A DNA stretch of 22,322 nt from CAYOBW01 sp964402115 (GTDB taxonomy: Bacteria; Verrucomicrobiota; Kiritimatiellia; UBA8416; CAYOBW01), in NCBI GenBank assembly GCA_964402115.1, contig CAYOBW010000110.1, positions 1 to 22,322 of the forward strand. The letters run 5' to 3'. Both the position numbers and the translations under genes were made by a program. Shown one piece after another: positions 1 through 7,306 of this stretch. The first letter of the stretch is position 1, and every line of letters begins with the position of its first letter. The notes below the pieces were generated by a model. It saw nothing but the letters and a program-made list of their open reading frames with translations, was not told the DNA's origin and ran no database searches.

Positions 1-1265
1 GTCAGCGAGGACGCTCCCAGCCACAGCCCCGCGGCCAGCGCGCCGAGCCGCGGCCCGCTGCCGCCCCGGCCGCGCCGCGGGCGGGCGGCCGGCTGCACGT
101 CGTGGCTGCCGCGAACGATGCGGTCCTCGCCGAAGCGCGCGCGGATCGTGTCCACGGCCTGGCTGAGCGCCTCGCGCCGAACTTGCGATACAGGTTCATC
201 GAATAGCATTAACTGGCCCTCCGTTCTTGCCTCCCCCAACTCGCTGACGCCGAAGCCGATGAGCCGCACCGGGCGGACCAACTCCTCGGCCCTGAAGAGC
301 GCCAGCCCCGCTTCGCGCAGGGCGAAGTCGTCGCAACTGGCGGGGCGCAACGCGCGCTGGCGCGTGATGGTCTTGAAGCCCTGCCACCGCAGCTTGAGAT
401 GCGCCACCCCGGCCCGCCAGCCGTGCGCCCGCAGCCGCGCGCCGACGGACTCGACCAGGTCGCACAGCTTCTGCTCCAGCGCGGCCGCGTCGGCGCAATC
501 CGAAGGAAACGTGTGCTCGCGCGACAGGCTCTGCTCGGTGTGCTCCAGCTCCAGGTCGCGCGCGTCCTCGCCCTGCGCCAGCCGCAGCAGGTGCAGCGCG
601 CCGTGCCGGCCCACGATCCGCCCCAGCGTCTCCGCCGTCTGTCGCTGCACGTCGCCGATGGTGCGGATGCCCTGGTCCTCGAGCACTTTCCGCGTCACCT
701 GCCCGACGCCCCAGAGCTTGCCCACGGACAGCGGCGCGAGAAAGGCCAGGATGTCGTCGCGCGCTTCCGGGACCACCGTCACGCCGTCCGGCTTGTTGAG
801 ATCGCTGGCCAGCTTGGCGAGGAACTTGTTCGCCGCCACGCCGACGGAAATGGTCAGCCCCGTCTCCGCGTGTACCGCGGTCTTCAGCTTGCCGGCGATC
901 GCCACGCCGTCGCCGAACAGGCGCCGGCTGCCGGTCACGTCCAGAAACGCCTCGTCCACCGAGACGGGCTCCACCAGCGGCGTGAAGCGCTCGAAGATGG
1001 CGAAGACCTGGGCCGACACCTCCTCGTAGCGCTTGCCGTTGACGGGGGTGAAGATCGCCTGGGGGCAGAGCCGGTAGGCCTCGCGCGACGGCATGGCGGA
1101 ACGGATGCCGTAGCGGCGCGCCTCGTACGAGGCGGCGGCCACCACGCCGCGGCGGTCGGGAGGGGCGCCCACCACCACCGGCTTGCCGCGCCACTCCGGA
1201 TGGTCGTGCTGCTCCACGGACGCGAAGAACGCATCCATATCCGCGTGAAGAATGGTTTGCTGCAT
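1..1265 (-). CDS. dinB: DNA polymerase IV (Y-family, DinB), 3' end cut by window edge
   Basis: Translesion DNA polymerase that copies damaged templates. The ATG at 1265 opens MQQTILHADMDAFFASVEQ, the standard DinB N-terminus, with metal ligand D9. The YGIRSAMPS motif follows, and the catalytic pair D104-E105 sits in SVDEAFLDV. A helix-hairpin-helix-like stretch and the little-finger region come next. QLMLF at about residues 351-355 is a typical beta-clamp-binding motif. The frame is still open at the left edge after about 421 residues. Beyond the usual end (RFGEDRIVRG, about residue 386) there is a Pro/Arg/Gly-rich tail turning hydrophobic, which is unusual and may be an extension, a fusion or a frameshift. 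Only a weak GGGA lies about 7 nt before the start. The gene is divergent from the DUF3108 gene across a 121-bp gap. Identity is near certain; the C-terminus is unknown. Confidence 0.95.
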   Translation of the reverse strand, partial: MQQTILHADMDAFFASVEQHDHPEWRGKPVVVGAPPDRRGVVAAASYEARRYGIRSAMPSREAYRLCPQAIFTPVNGKRYEEVSAQVFAIFERFTPLVEPVSVDEAFLDVTGSRRLFGDGVAIAGKLKTAVHAETGLTISVGVAANKFLAKLASDLNKPDGVTVVPEARDDILAFLAPLSVGKLWGVGQVTRKVLEDQGIRTIGDVQRQTAETLGRIVGRHGALHLLRLAQGEDARDLELEHTEQSLSREHTFPSDCADAAALEQKLCDLVESVGARLRAHGWRAGVAHLKLRWQGFKTITRQRALRPASCDDFALREAGLALFRAEELVRPVRLIGFGVSELGEARTEGQLMLFDEPVSQVRREALSQAVDTIRARFGEDRIVRGSHDVQPAARPRRGRGGSGPRLGALAAGLWLGASSL

Positions 1266-1278
1266 GCTCCGTCCCGCC

Positions 1279-1307
1279 TTGCCAAGCCCGTGACCGTCGG
1301 CTAGTGT
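1279..1307 (+). promoter_or_regulatory. Candidate sigma70-type promoter for the DUF3108-DHH-comEC operon
   Basis: TTGCCA (1279-1284), a 17-bp spacer and TAGTGT (1302-1307) lie in the gap between divergent genes. The -35 is good and the -10 is weak. A transcript starting near 1314 would have a leader of about 70 nt before the ATG at 1387. Confidence 0.35.
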
Positions 1308-1386
1308 GACGGCCTTTGAGCACGGAAAGCAACAGGTTTCCGCGATGGGGTGCAGGGCCGCGGGGACGCAGAGAGAGGAAGACGCA

Positions 1387-2283
1387 ATGCGCATGGAAGT
1401 CGGACGGGCGGGGCTGGCTGTCGCGCTGCTGGCCGTAACCGCGACCCTGGCGGTTGGCGTAACGAATCCACCCCCGGCCGCGGGCGGCGCAGCCGTCGCG
1501 CCCGCCGTGACCCACGCTGCGCCGGTTGCGACCAACGCCATATCCGTTGCGACCAACGGCGTGCCCGTCCCGGCGCTCTGGTTTCCCGTCGGCGAGACCC
1601 TTGTCTACCGCGTCTACTGGGGTGTCGTCTACGTGGGCTACACCGAGATCACGACCGAATGGGTCGAAGTGGATGGCCGCCGCCTGCTGCTGATCCGCTA
1701 CCGCTCGCTGAGCAACAGCGTCCTGGCCAAACTCTATCCCGTGGACGACATCATCGAGTCGCTGATCGACCCCGCCACGTTCCTGCCCGTGAGCTTCATG
1801 AAGGACATGAAGGAGGGGCGGCATCGCTCCCACGAGGTGACGACCTTCGATTACCGGACGCTGACGGCGCGCTGGGAGTCGAAGATCAAGCAGAAGATCA
1901 AGACCTTCGCGCTCGAGCGTGACACGCGCGACCTTGTCAGCTTCATCTACCACTTCCGCACGCGCACCTTTCAGCCCGGCCAGCAGGCGCAGTACCGCGT
2001 CATGGCCGACGAGAAGATCTACGACCTGTTCGTGAAGGCCACGGCGTTCGAGCCCGTCAAGCTGCGGCGCTACGGCAAGGTGGACAGCATGCGCCTCGAC
2101 CCGGAAGCCGCGTTCAACGGGCTGTTCGTGCGCAAGGGGCGCATGATCGTCTGGGTGTCGCGCGATCCGCGCTGCCTCTGCACGAAGATCGAGGCGGTCC
2201 TGCCGTTCGCCAACGCGCGCGTGCTGCTGGACGAAGTGCGCGGGCCCGGCGACGATTTCTGGGTGCAGGGCAAGACGAAGTAA
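1387..2283 (+). CDS. Secreted DUF3108 domain protein
   Basis: 298 residues. The frame is open from 1306, but I chose the ATG at 1387: it has a GAGAGGAAG ribosome-binding site just upstream and starts a convincing signal peptide (MRMEVGRAGLAVALLAVTATLAVG). An Ala/Pro/Thr/Asn linker follows. The DUF3108 domain fills the rest, opening FPVGETLVYRVYWGVVYVGY and including a VDDIIESLIDP stretch and the closing RKGRMIVWVSRD strand region. DUF3108 proteins are periplasmic or outer-membrane-associated beta-rich proteins of unknown function. It is the first gene of a tight plus-strand operon, with only 5 bp before the DHH-like gene, which is followed by comEC. Family assignment is confident; the role is unknown. 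Co-transcription with comEC suggests an envelope function but does not prove it. Confidence 0.85.
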   Translation: MRMEVGRAGLAVALLAVTATLAVGVTNPPPAAGGAAVAPAVTHAAPVATNAISVATNGVPVPALWFPVGETLVYRVYWGVVYVGYTEITTEWVEVDGRRLLLIRYRSLSNSVLAKLYPVDDIIESLIDPATFLPVSFMKDMKEGRHRSHEVTTFDYRTLTARWESKIKQKIKTFALERDTRDLVSFIYHFRTRTFQPGQQAQYRVMADEKIYDLFVKATAFEPVKLRRYGKVDSMRLDPEAAFNGLFVRKGRMIVWVSRDPRCLCTKIEAVLPFANARVLLDEVRGPGDDFWVQGKTK

Positions 2284-2288
2284 GACAG

Positions 2289-4199
2289 GTGAGTAGCGTT
2301 CCTCGTAAACTGATTGTCATTCACGGGCGGGGCGGCACGTACCTGGATGCGCTCGACACGCTCGGGGCCTTCCTGCCGCTCGCCTGCGTCTGGCACGCCG
2401 GCGCCTATCACATCCCGCGGCGCGACGCCCTGCTCGTGCGCCGCCTGCTCGGCGACGACTCCGGCGGCGCGTATGGCATGGCGCTGCGGCAGCTCGTGCT
2501 GGGCCGCTTCCTGGCCGCGTACGGCGCGCCGGCGCCCGCCTCGCCGCCCGACCCCGCCGCCACCGAGGCGTTTCCCGAAGCACGCCTCGCCGAACGCTTC
2601 GCCCTGCACGGCGTGCCCCTGCTGCCCGGCGCCCGCCAGGCGCGCGCCCGCCAGCTGCATGCGGAGGCGGCGGCCGCGCTGGAGCCCGTGCGTGCCGCGC
2701 TGGCGCCGCTGCGGGCGGCCCTGGACCCGTCCGACGGCCCGCGGCTCACGGAGGCGGACGCCCGCGCGCGGATCGTGAGCGCGGCACGGCCGGGCGTGAA
2801 GGCTTCCGCGCTCCTGGCGCTGCTCGACCTGCTCCGCGAGCAGCAGGAGACCGGCGGCGATCTCGACACCGTTTCCAGCGCCGCCTTCTACACGCACGCC
2901 CTCGCCGCGCGCGCCGCGGCGGAGGGGCGGCCCTGGCGCTACGGCCGTGATTATGCCTACGTCTTCGTCAACTACCACGACAGCCTGCAGTTCCTGGCCG
3001 CGGAAGGACCAGCCGACGTCCTGATGGCCGATCTGCCCATCGCCGCCCTGCCGACGTTCGAGGCCGACGTGCGGGCCCTCGCGGCCCACGGCGTGCGCGT
3101 CGAGCGTTTCGAGGATCACCACCCGTTCACCCCCGCACAGCAGGCCATGCTGGACCGGCTGCGCGCGGACGGGCTGCTGGCCGCGCTGAAGCTGCAGGCG
3201 CCGCTGCGCGGTGCGGACCACGCGGAGGGCGAGGCCGCCTGTGCCGCGGATATCGTCCACGACCAGACCATTGCCGGCGCCGCCTGGGATACGCCGGGCA
3301 CGCGCACGCTGCGCCGCCTGGCGCATGCCGAGGACCTGGCGCTCGCCACGATTCCGGAGGGCCGCCTGCTCACCACGCTCATCAAGGGCGGGCTGTGCAA
3401 GGTGGAACTCGTGCAGCGGCTCGTCGCCTCGTTTGCGCGGGACGACCTGGCGCACCAGATCGAGGAGGCCGGCTGGATGCGGCTGGCGGCGGAGCACGAA
3501 GCGGACTACCGCGCCCGCGAGCACGAACTGCTCGACAACGCCTGCCTGCTGACCGTGGCCGCGGCTTCTGACGCGCCGGACACAGGCGCCGCGCCTGCGT
3601 CGGCCACCATCCTGATCGCCCTGGCCATCGGCGCGCGGCCCGGCGAGCCGGGCGTCCCGGTCGGCCGCGCGGTCGAGCACTACAGCCGCGCGGCGCCGGC
3701 GGCCGACTACGTGTTTTACTGCTACGGCGCGTCCCTGCTCGTGGGCCGCCGCCTGAACCAGGACAACGTCCTGCTCAACCTCGGGGCCCTCATGCCGCAG
3801 CTTGGCGGGCCGCACGACGGCGGGCACGCCGGCGCGGCGGTGTGCCGCCCGGAGGTCAACGCCGCGTTTCCGCGGACGCTGCTTGCCCGCGTGAACGGCG
3901 GTAACTTCCGCGCCTTCTGCCGCTACCTGGGCTGGCAGCTCGGCCGCCAGGGGCTGCGGGTCGTGTCCCTGCGCCCCGTGGCGCCGCAGCGCCACGACAG
4001 CTCGCTCAACACCAACGCGGCGCGCGTGCTGCTGGTCACGGCCGCGGCGTTCCTGCTCGGCTGCCTGCTCGTCTGGTTGAACCCGGCCTTCCGGCGGGCT
4101 GCCATCCTCCGCAGCAACCACGACTTCCTGCCGGGATTGGGCCCCGCCGTCCCCGCCGCTGGCGTCCCGGGCGCCGCCGGGGGGGAGGCGCCGCCATGA
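2289..4199 (+). CDS. Divergent DHH/DHHA1-like protein with C-terminal membrane helix
   Basis: 636 residues from a GTG start 5 bp after the previous stop; the ribosome-binding site is weak, so it probably relies on coupling. What I see: an N-terminal strand KLIVIHGRGGTYLDAL; a middle segment VLMADLPIAALPTF followed by RVERFEDHHPF with D276-H277-H278; and late in the protein GGPHDGGHAGAAV with G511-G512-H513. DHH phosphoesterases (RecJ, NrnA, GdpP type) have an Asp motif, then DHH, then a C-terminal DHHA1 domain with a GGHxxAAG substrate-binding motif, and this order is preserved. The usual N-terminal metal motif is not clear. A hydrophobic helix at about residues 577-597 (VLLVTAAAFLLGCLLVWL) suggests membrane attachment, which is odd for the family. 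The stop overlaps the comEC start by 4 bp (ATGA). It could cleave nucleotides or short oligonucleotides, or be an inactive relative. Confidence 0.6.
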   Translation: MSSVPRKLIVIHGRGGTYLDALDTLGAFLPLACVWHAGAYHIPRRDALLVRRLLGDDSGGAYGMALRQLVLGRFLAAYGAPAPASPPDPAATEAFPEARLAERFALHGVPLLPGARQARARQLHAEAAAALEPVRAALAPLRAALDPSDGPRLTEADARARIVSAARPGVKASALLALLDLLREQQETGGDLDTVSSAAFYTHALAARAAAEGRPWRYGRDYAYVFVNYHDSLQFLAAEGPADVLMADLPIAALPTFEADVRALAAHGVRVERFEDHHPFTPAQQAMLDRLRADGLLAALKLQAPLRGADHAEGEAACAADIVHDQTIAGAAWDTPGTRTLRRLAHAEDLALATIPEGRLLTTLIKGGLCKVELVQRLVASFARDDLAHQIEEAGWMRLAAEHEADYRAREHELLDNACLLTVAAASDAPDTGAAPASATILIALAIGARPGEPGVPVGRAVEHYSRAAPAADYVFYCYGASLLVGRRLNQDNVLLNLGALMPQLGGPHDGGHAGAAVCRPEVNAAFPRTLLARVNGGNFRAFCRYLGWQLGRQGLRVVSLRPVAPQRHDSSLNTNAARVLLVTAAAFLLGCLLVWLNPAFRRAAILRSNHDFLPGLGPAVPAAGVPGAAGGEAPP

Positions 4200-7048
4200 T
4201 GGGCCTGCGCATCGTGATGCTGGCGTGTGGCTTCATCGGCGGCATCGTGCTGGCCACCGTCTGCCGCGCGCCGCTGGCGCCGGTCATTGGCGCGGCCGCC
4301 GTTGCGCTCGGCGCCGGGCTGTCGCTGTGGCTCTACCGCGCCGAGCGCCGCTGGGTGGCGCCCGCGCGCTGGGCGGTCGCGCTGGCGGCCGTCCTGCTGG
4401 CCCTGCCGTTCGGGTTCTGGCGCACGCAGGCCGTGCTCGGCCACCCGCGGCAGGGCAGCCTGACCGCGGCCCTGGCCGGCGTGCCGGCCCGCAGCCCGGT
4501 CCGCCTGCGCGGCACGGTGGCTGCGGAGCCGGATGCCTGGAACGAGCGGCGCGTGGACCTGCGGCTGCGCGTGCAGGCCGTTAGCGCCACGGGCGAGACG
4601 TGGCAGGCCATCGCGCCGGACGACGTGCTCCTGCGCGTGGAGCTGCCGCGCGCGCCGGCTGCGGGCGACCACGCGGCCTTCCAGCGCCTGGCCGACCCGC
4701 TCACCTACGGCTACACGGTCGAGGTCGAGACGCGCTACGAGCCGACCGCCAACCGCCGTAACCGCGAGGAGTTCAGCGCGCGCCAGCAGCTGCAGCAGGA
4801 GGGGCTGGTCGAGACGTTCCGCACCGCGCCGGCGCGCGTGACGGTGCTCGCCGAGACCCGCGGGCGGCCGCTGACGGAGCTGGCGCTGACCACGAAGCGC
4901 AGCTTCCTCGTCACCTTTCGCGAGACCGTGCGCAGCCCCGCGCTGTGGCTTGTGGCGGGGGCGACGCTGGGCAACCGCCACGCCGTCTACCAGCGCAGCT
5001 ACGCCGGCAAGGATATCAGCCTGACCTTCCGCCAGTCCGGCGTGGGCCACGTGCTGGCCGTGTCGGGGCTGCACGTGTCCATCATCACCGTGCTGCTCTA
5101 CTACCTCTTCACGCTGACGAAGCTGCGGCCGCGCGTGTTTATTCCGCCGCTGATCCTCTTCCTCGTGCTCTTCGCGCTGCTGACCGGCGCGCGGCCTTCG
5201 AGCACGCGGGCGGTGGTGATGAACTCCATCGTGCTGGCGTGCGTGGCCTACCTGCGGCTGGGCGGGCGCGCGGCGACGGGCATCGGGCTGGCGGTATCGT
5301 CGCTGCTGATCCTGGCGCTGAATCCGCTCGTGCTGTACGCCCCGAGCTTCCTGCTCTCGTTCGGCGCCGTGCTGTCGCTGGTCGTGCTTACCTCGCCGCT
5401 GGACCGCTGGCTGCTGGGCGTGCGCGGCTTCGCGCTGGTCGGCGCGGTGGCGTGGCTGGCGGGCTTGACGGTGCTGGCGTCCGCGAACCTGCGCTGGCTG
5501 CTGAACCCGTGGCAGGCGCTGGGATGCGCGGGCTGGCTCTGGCTGCTGCTCGCGCTGGGACGCGCGCTCAACGCCCGCGTGCGCGGGGCGTGGGCCGTGG
5601 GCGTGGACCGGTTGCCGCTGGGCGTGCGCTTCATGTTCGGCGCGCAGCTGGCGATCCAGCTCGGCATGATGATCCCGCTCTCGGCCTGGTACTTCGGCCA
5701 GTTCCCGGTGGCGGGCATGCTCACGAACCTCCTGGCCATCCCGCTGGTCGGCGTGGTCGTGCAGCTGGGCATCATGACCGGGCTGGCGGGCATGCTGCCG
5801 CTGGCGGGCGCCTGGCTGGCGGCGCCGCTGGGCGCGGCGACCACGTTTGCCGCCGACCTCTTCTACCGCATCGCCTGGTTCGGCAGCGAGCTGTTCAACT
5901 ACCCCGCCACGCCGCGGCCGGCGCTGACGTGGCTGGCGGGTTACTACGCGCTGATCGGCGTTGCGCTGGCGGCGGGGCACCCCGCCGTGCGCGGCGTGTG
6001 GCAGACCTGGCTGCACCGCCTCGGGACGCGCCGCGTGCCGCGCGCCGCCCTGGGCCTGGCCGGCGCGGGCCTGCCGGTGCTGCTCGCGCTGTTGCCGCTC
6101 GTGCCGCGCCTGGCGCCGGCGCCGGTGCGCGGCACGCGCGTGCTGTGCCTGGCCGCGGGCAGTGCGCCGGTCGTGGCCGTCGTGAACGACGGCGGCTCAG
6201 CGCAACTGGTCAACGCGGGCGACTGGTCCGCCGGCAATACCGCCTTCGCCACGCTGCGCGCCGAGGGCGCCGTCGAAGTCGAGCACGCCGTGCTGTGCAG
6301 CCCCGAGCCGGAACTCGGGCTGGACGGCCTGACCGCGCTCGCCGGCAAACTGACCGTGCGCAGGGCCTGGCTGACCGTCGCGCCGGAGGATCCCGAGACG
6401 TACCTGGAGGCCGTGGGCGACGCGTACTGGGTGGAGCAGGCTGCCCGCGGCCGCGGCGCGTACGGCCGCTACGCGCGCTCCTACGCGCGGCTGCGCGGCG
6501 CGCTCGAGGCCACGGACACAGCGGTGCAGGCGCTGCAGGCCGGCGCGCTGGTGACGCAGGCGGACGTGCGCGTGACGTGCCTGCCGCAGCTGGAGCGGTG
6601 GCCGAAGACCTTCGTCGCCAGCGCGCGCACCGGCGTCATCAGCCTCGAGGCCGCCGGCTACCGCTGGCTGATCGTCACCGACTCCACGCCGGCCGCGCTG
6701 CGCGCGGCGCTCGCCGGGGCCCCGCTGCCCGCGGACGTCGTGGTGATCGCGGACCTGAGCTGGCGCAAGGGCTTCGAGCCCCTGCTCGACACGGTGGTCA
6801 ACACCGCCCGCCCGAGGGCGGTCGTGTTCTGCGGCGCCCGCTTCCCGCGCACCTTCGCGATCCGCGACTGGGCGCGCGCCCGCGAGGTGGAGCTGTTTCA
6901 CACCGCGGAGGATGGCGCCATCCGCGCGGTTCGCACCCCCGCCGGCGCGCTCCGCCTCGAAACCTACCTGTCGGCCCGCACCGTCACCCTCGCCGCCCCC
7001 GCGCCGCTCGACGAGAAGCGGACGGGCGAACGCAGCCGGCGGCGGTAA
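4196..7048 (+). CDS. comEC: ComEC/Rec2-family DNA uptake channel
   Basis: 950 residues. ComEC carries single-stranded DNA across the inner membrane during natural transformation. Visible layout: N-terminal membrane helices, a soluble DUF4131/OB-like part (RLRGTVAAEPDAW), then the competence domain with its signature GVGHVLAVSGLHV (residues 282-294), many further membrane helices up to about residue 640, and a C-terminal soluble part. That last part keeps the outline of the ComEC metallo-beta-lactamase domain (VVAVVNDGGSAQLVNAG; DVVVIADLSWRKG), but where HxHxDH is expected it has VLCSPEPELGLDGL, so the zinc site appears lost. The start overlaps the preceding stop as ATGA, implying translational coupling. 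No other competence gene is in the window. Family assignment is very secure; competence of the organism is inferred only. Confidence 0.93.
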   Translation: MMGLRIVMLACGFIGGIVLATVCRAPLAPVIGAAAVALGAGLSLWLYRAERRWVAPARWAVALAAVLLALPFGFWRTQAVLGHPRQGSLTAALAGVPARSPVRLRGTVAAEPDAWNERRVDLRLRVQAVSATGETWQAIAPDDVLLRVELPRAPAAGDHAAFQRLADPLTYGYTVEVETRYEPTANRRNREEFSARQQLQQEGLVETFRTAPARVTVLAETRGRPLTELALTTKRSFLVTFRETVRSPALWLVAGATLGNRHAVYQRSYAGKDISLTFRQSGVGHVLAVSGLHVSIITVLLYYLFTLTKLRPRVFIPPLILFLVLFALLTGARPSSTRAVVMNSIVLACVAYLRLGGRAATGIGLAVSSLLILALNPLVLYAPSFLLSFGAVLSLVVLTSPLDRWLLGVRGFALVGAVAWLAGLTVLASANLRWLLNPWQALGCAGWLWLLLALGRALNARVRGAWAVGVDRLPLGVRFMFGAQLAIQLGMMIPLSAWYFGQFPVAGMLTNLLAIPLVGVVVQLGIMTGLAGMLPLAGAWLAAPLGAATTFAADLFYRIAWFGSELFNYPATPRPALTWLAGYYALIGVALAAGHPAVRGVWQTWLHRLGTRRVPRAALGLAGAGLPVLLALLPLVPRLAPAPVRGTRVLCLAAGSAPVVAVVNDGGSAQLVNAGDWSAGNTAFATLRAEGAVEVEHAVLCSPEPELGLDGLTALAGKLTVRRAWLTVAPEDPETYLEAVGDAYWVEQAARGRGAYGRYARSYARLRGALEATDTAVQALQAGALVTQADVRVTCLPQLERWPKTFVASARTGVISLEAAGYRWLIVTDSTPAALRAALAGAPLPADVVVIADLSWRKGFEPLLDTVVNTARPRAVVFCGARFPRTFAIRDWARAREVELFHTAEDGAIRAVRTPAGALRLETYLSARTVTLAAPAPLDEKRTGERSRRR

Positions 7049-7077
7049 GGCGGGAACTGGGGCTCGCGAGTGCCCGG

Positions 7078-7105
7078 CCCGGAGCGGAACGCTTTGGCGT
7101 TCCGG
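7078..7105 (-). repeat. Palindromic repeat, copy 1 of an inverted hairpin pair
   Basis: On the minus strand this reads CGGAACGC-CAAA-GCGTTCCG, a perfect 8-bp stem with a 4-nt loop, followed by CTCCGGG. It lies 30 bp past the comEC stop in a convergent gap. It has no T-run, so it is not a classic terminator, though it could act in 3'-end formation. Confidence 0.7.
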
Positions 7106-7133
7106 CTTCCACGCCGCCGTCCCCTTCTTCTCC

Positions 7134-7162
7134 CCGGCTTGCCAAAGCAAGCCGCTCCAGGG
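7134..7162 (+). repeat. Palindromic repeat, copy 2 of the inverted hairpin pair
   Basis: Reads CGGCTTGC-CAAA-GCAAGCCG, then CTCCAGGG. It shares the loop, the outer CGG/CCG, the inner GC pairs and the CTCCnGGG flank with the copy at 7078-7105. The middle three base pairs differ with both sides changed, so pairing is kept. Confidence 0.7.
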
Positions 7163-7175
7163 ATGGCAACGTGTC

Positions 7176-7243
7176 CTCGTGCTCGTGCTCGTCCTCGTCC
7201 TCGAAAATCCGGAGCGAAGACGCGCGCGAGGGGGACGAGGACG
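7176..7243. repeat. CTCGTG/CTCGTC hexamer tract with inverted repeat
   Basis: Positions 7176-7203 are about 4.7 copies of a CTCGT(G/C) hexamer. CGTCCTCGTCC (7190-7200) is exactly complementary to GGACGAGGACG (7233-7243), making an 11-bp stem around a 32-nt spacer. It lies in the gap between comEC and the converging 1143-residue gene and no credible gene covers it. Confidence 0.55.
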
Positions 7244-7280
7244 GTCGTCTGTGCCGAATCGGTCAACGCACGTCTTCCGT

Positions 7281-7306
7281 GGGTCGGGATTTCGATCCCG
7301 ACCTAC
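7281..7306 (-). repeat. GTAG-hairpin repeat overlapping a stop codon; possible terminator
   Basis: Arms GGTCGGGAT (7282-7290) and ATCCCGACC (7295-7303) form a perfect 9-bp stem; the plus-strand loop is TTCG, a stabilising tetraloop. On the minus strand the element starts with GTAG (7306-7303), whose TAG is the stop codon of the gene ending at 7303. A related hairpin lies at 17408-17429. Confidence 0.7.

Noticed and set aside
1306..1386. Upstream start for the DUF3108 gene
   Set aside because: It would bury the signal peptide, and the clear ribosome-binding site lies before the ATG at 1387.
7085..7104. Classic intrinsic terminator after comEC
   Set aside because: A perfect hairpin but no T-run on either strand, and its partner copy shows it belongs to a repeat family.
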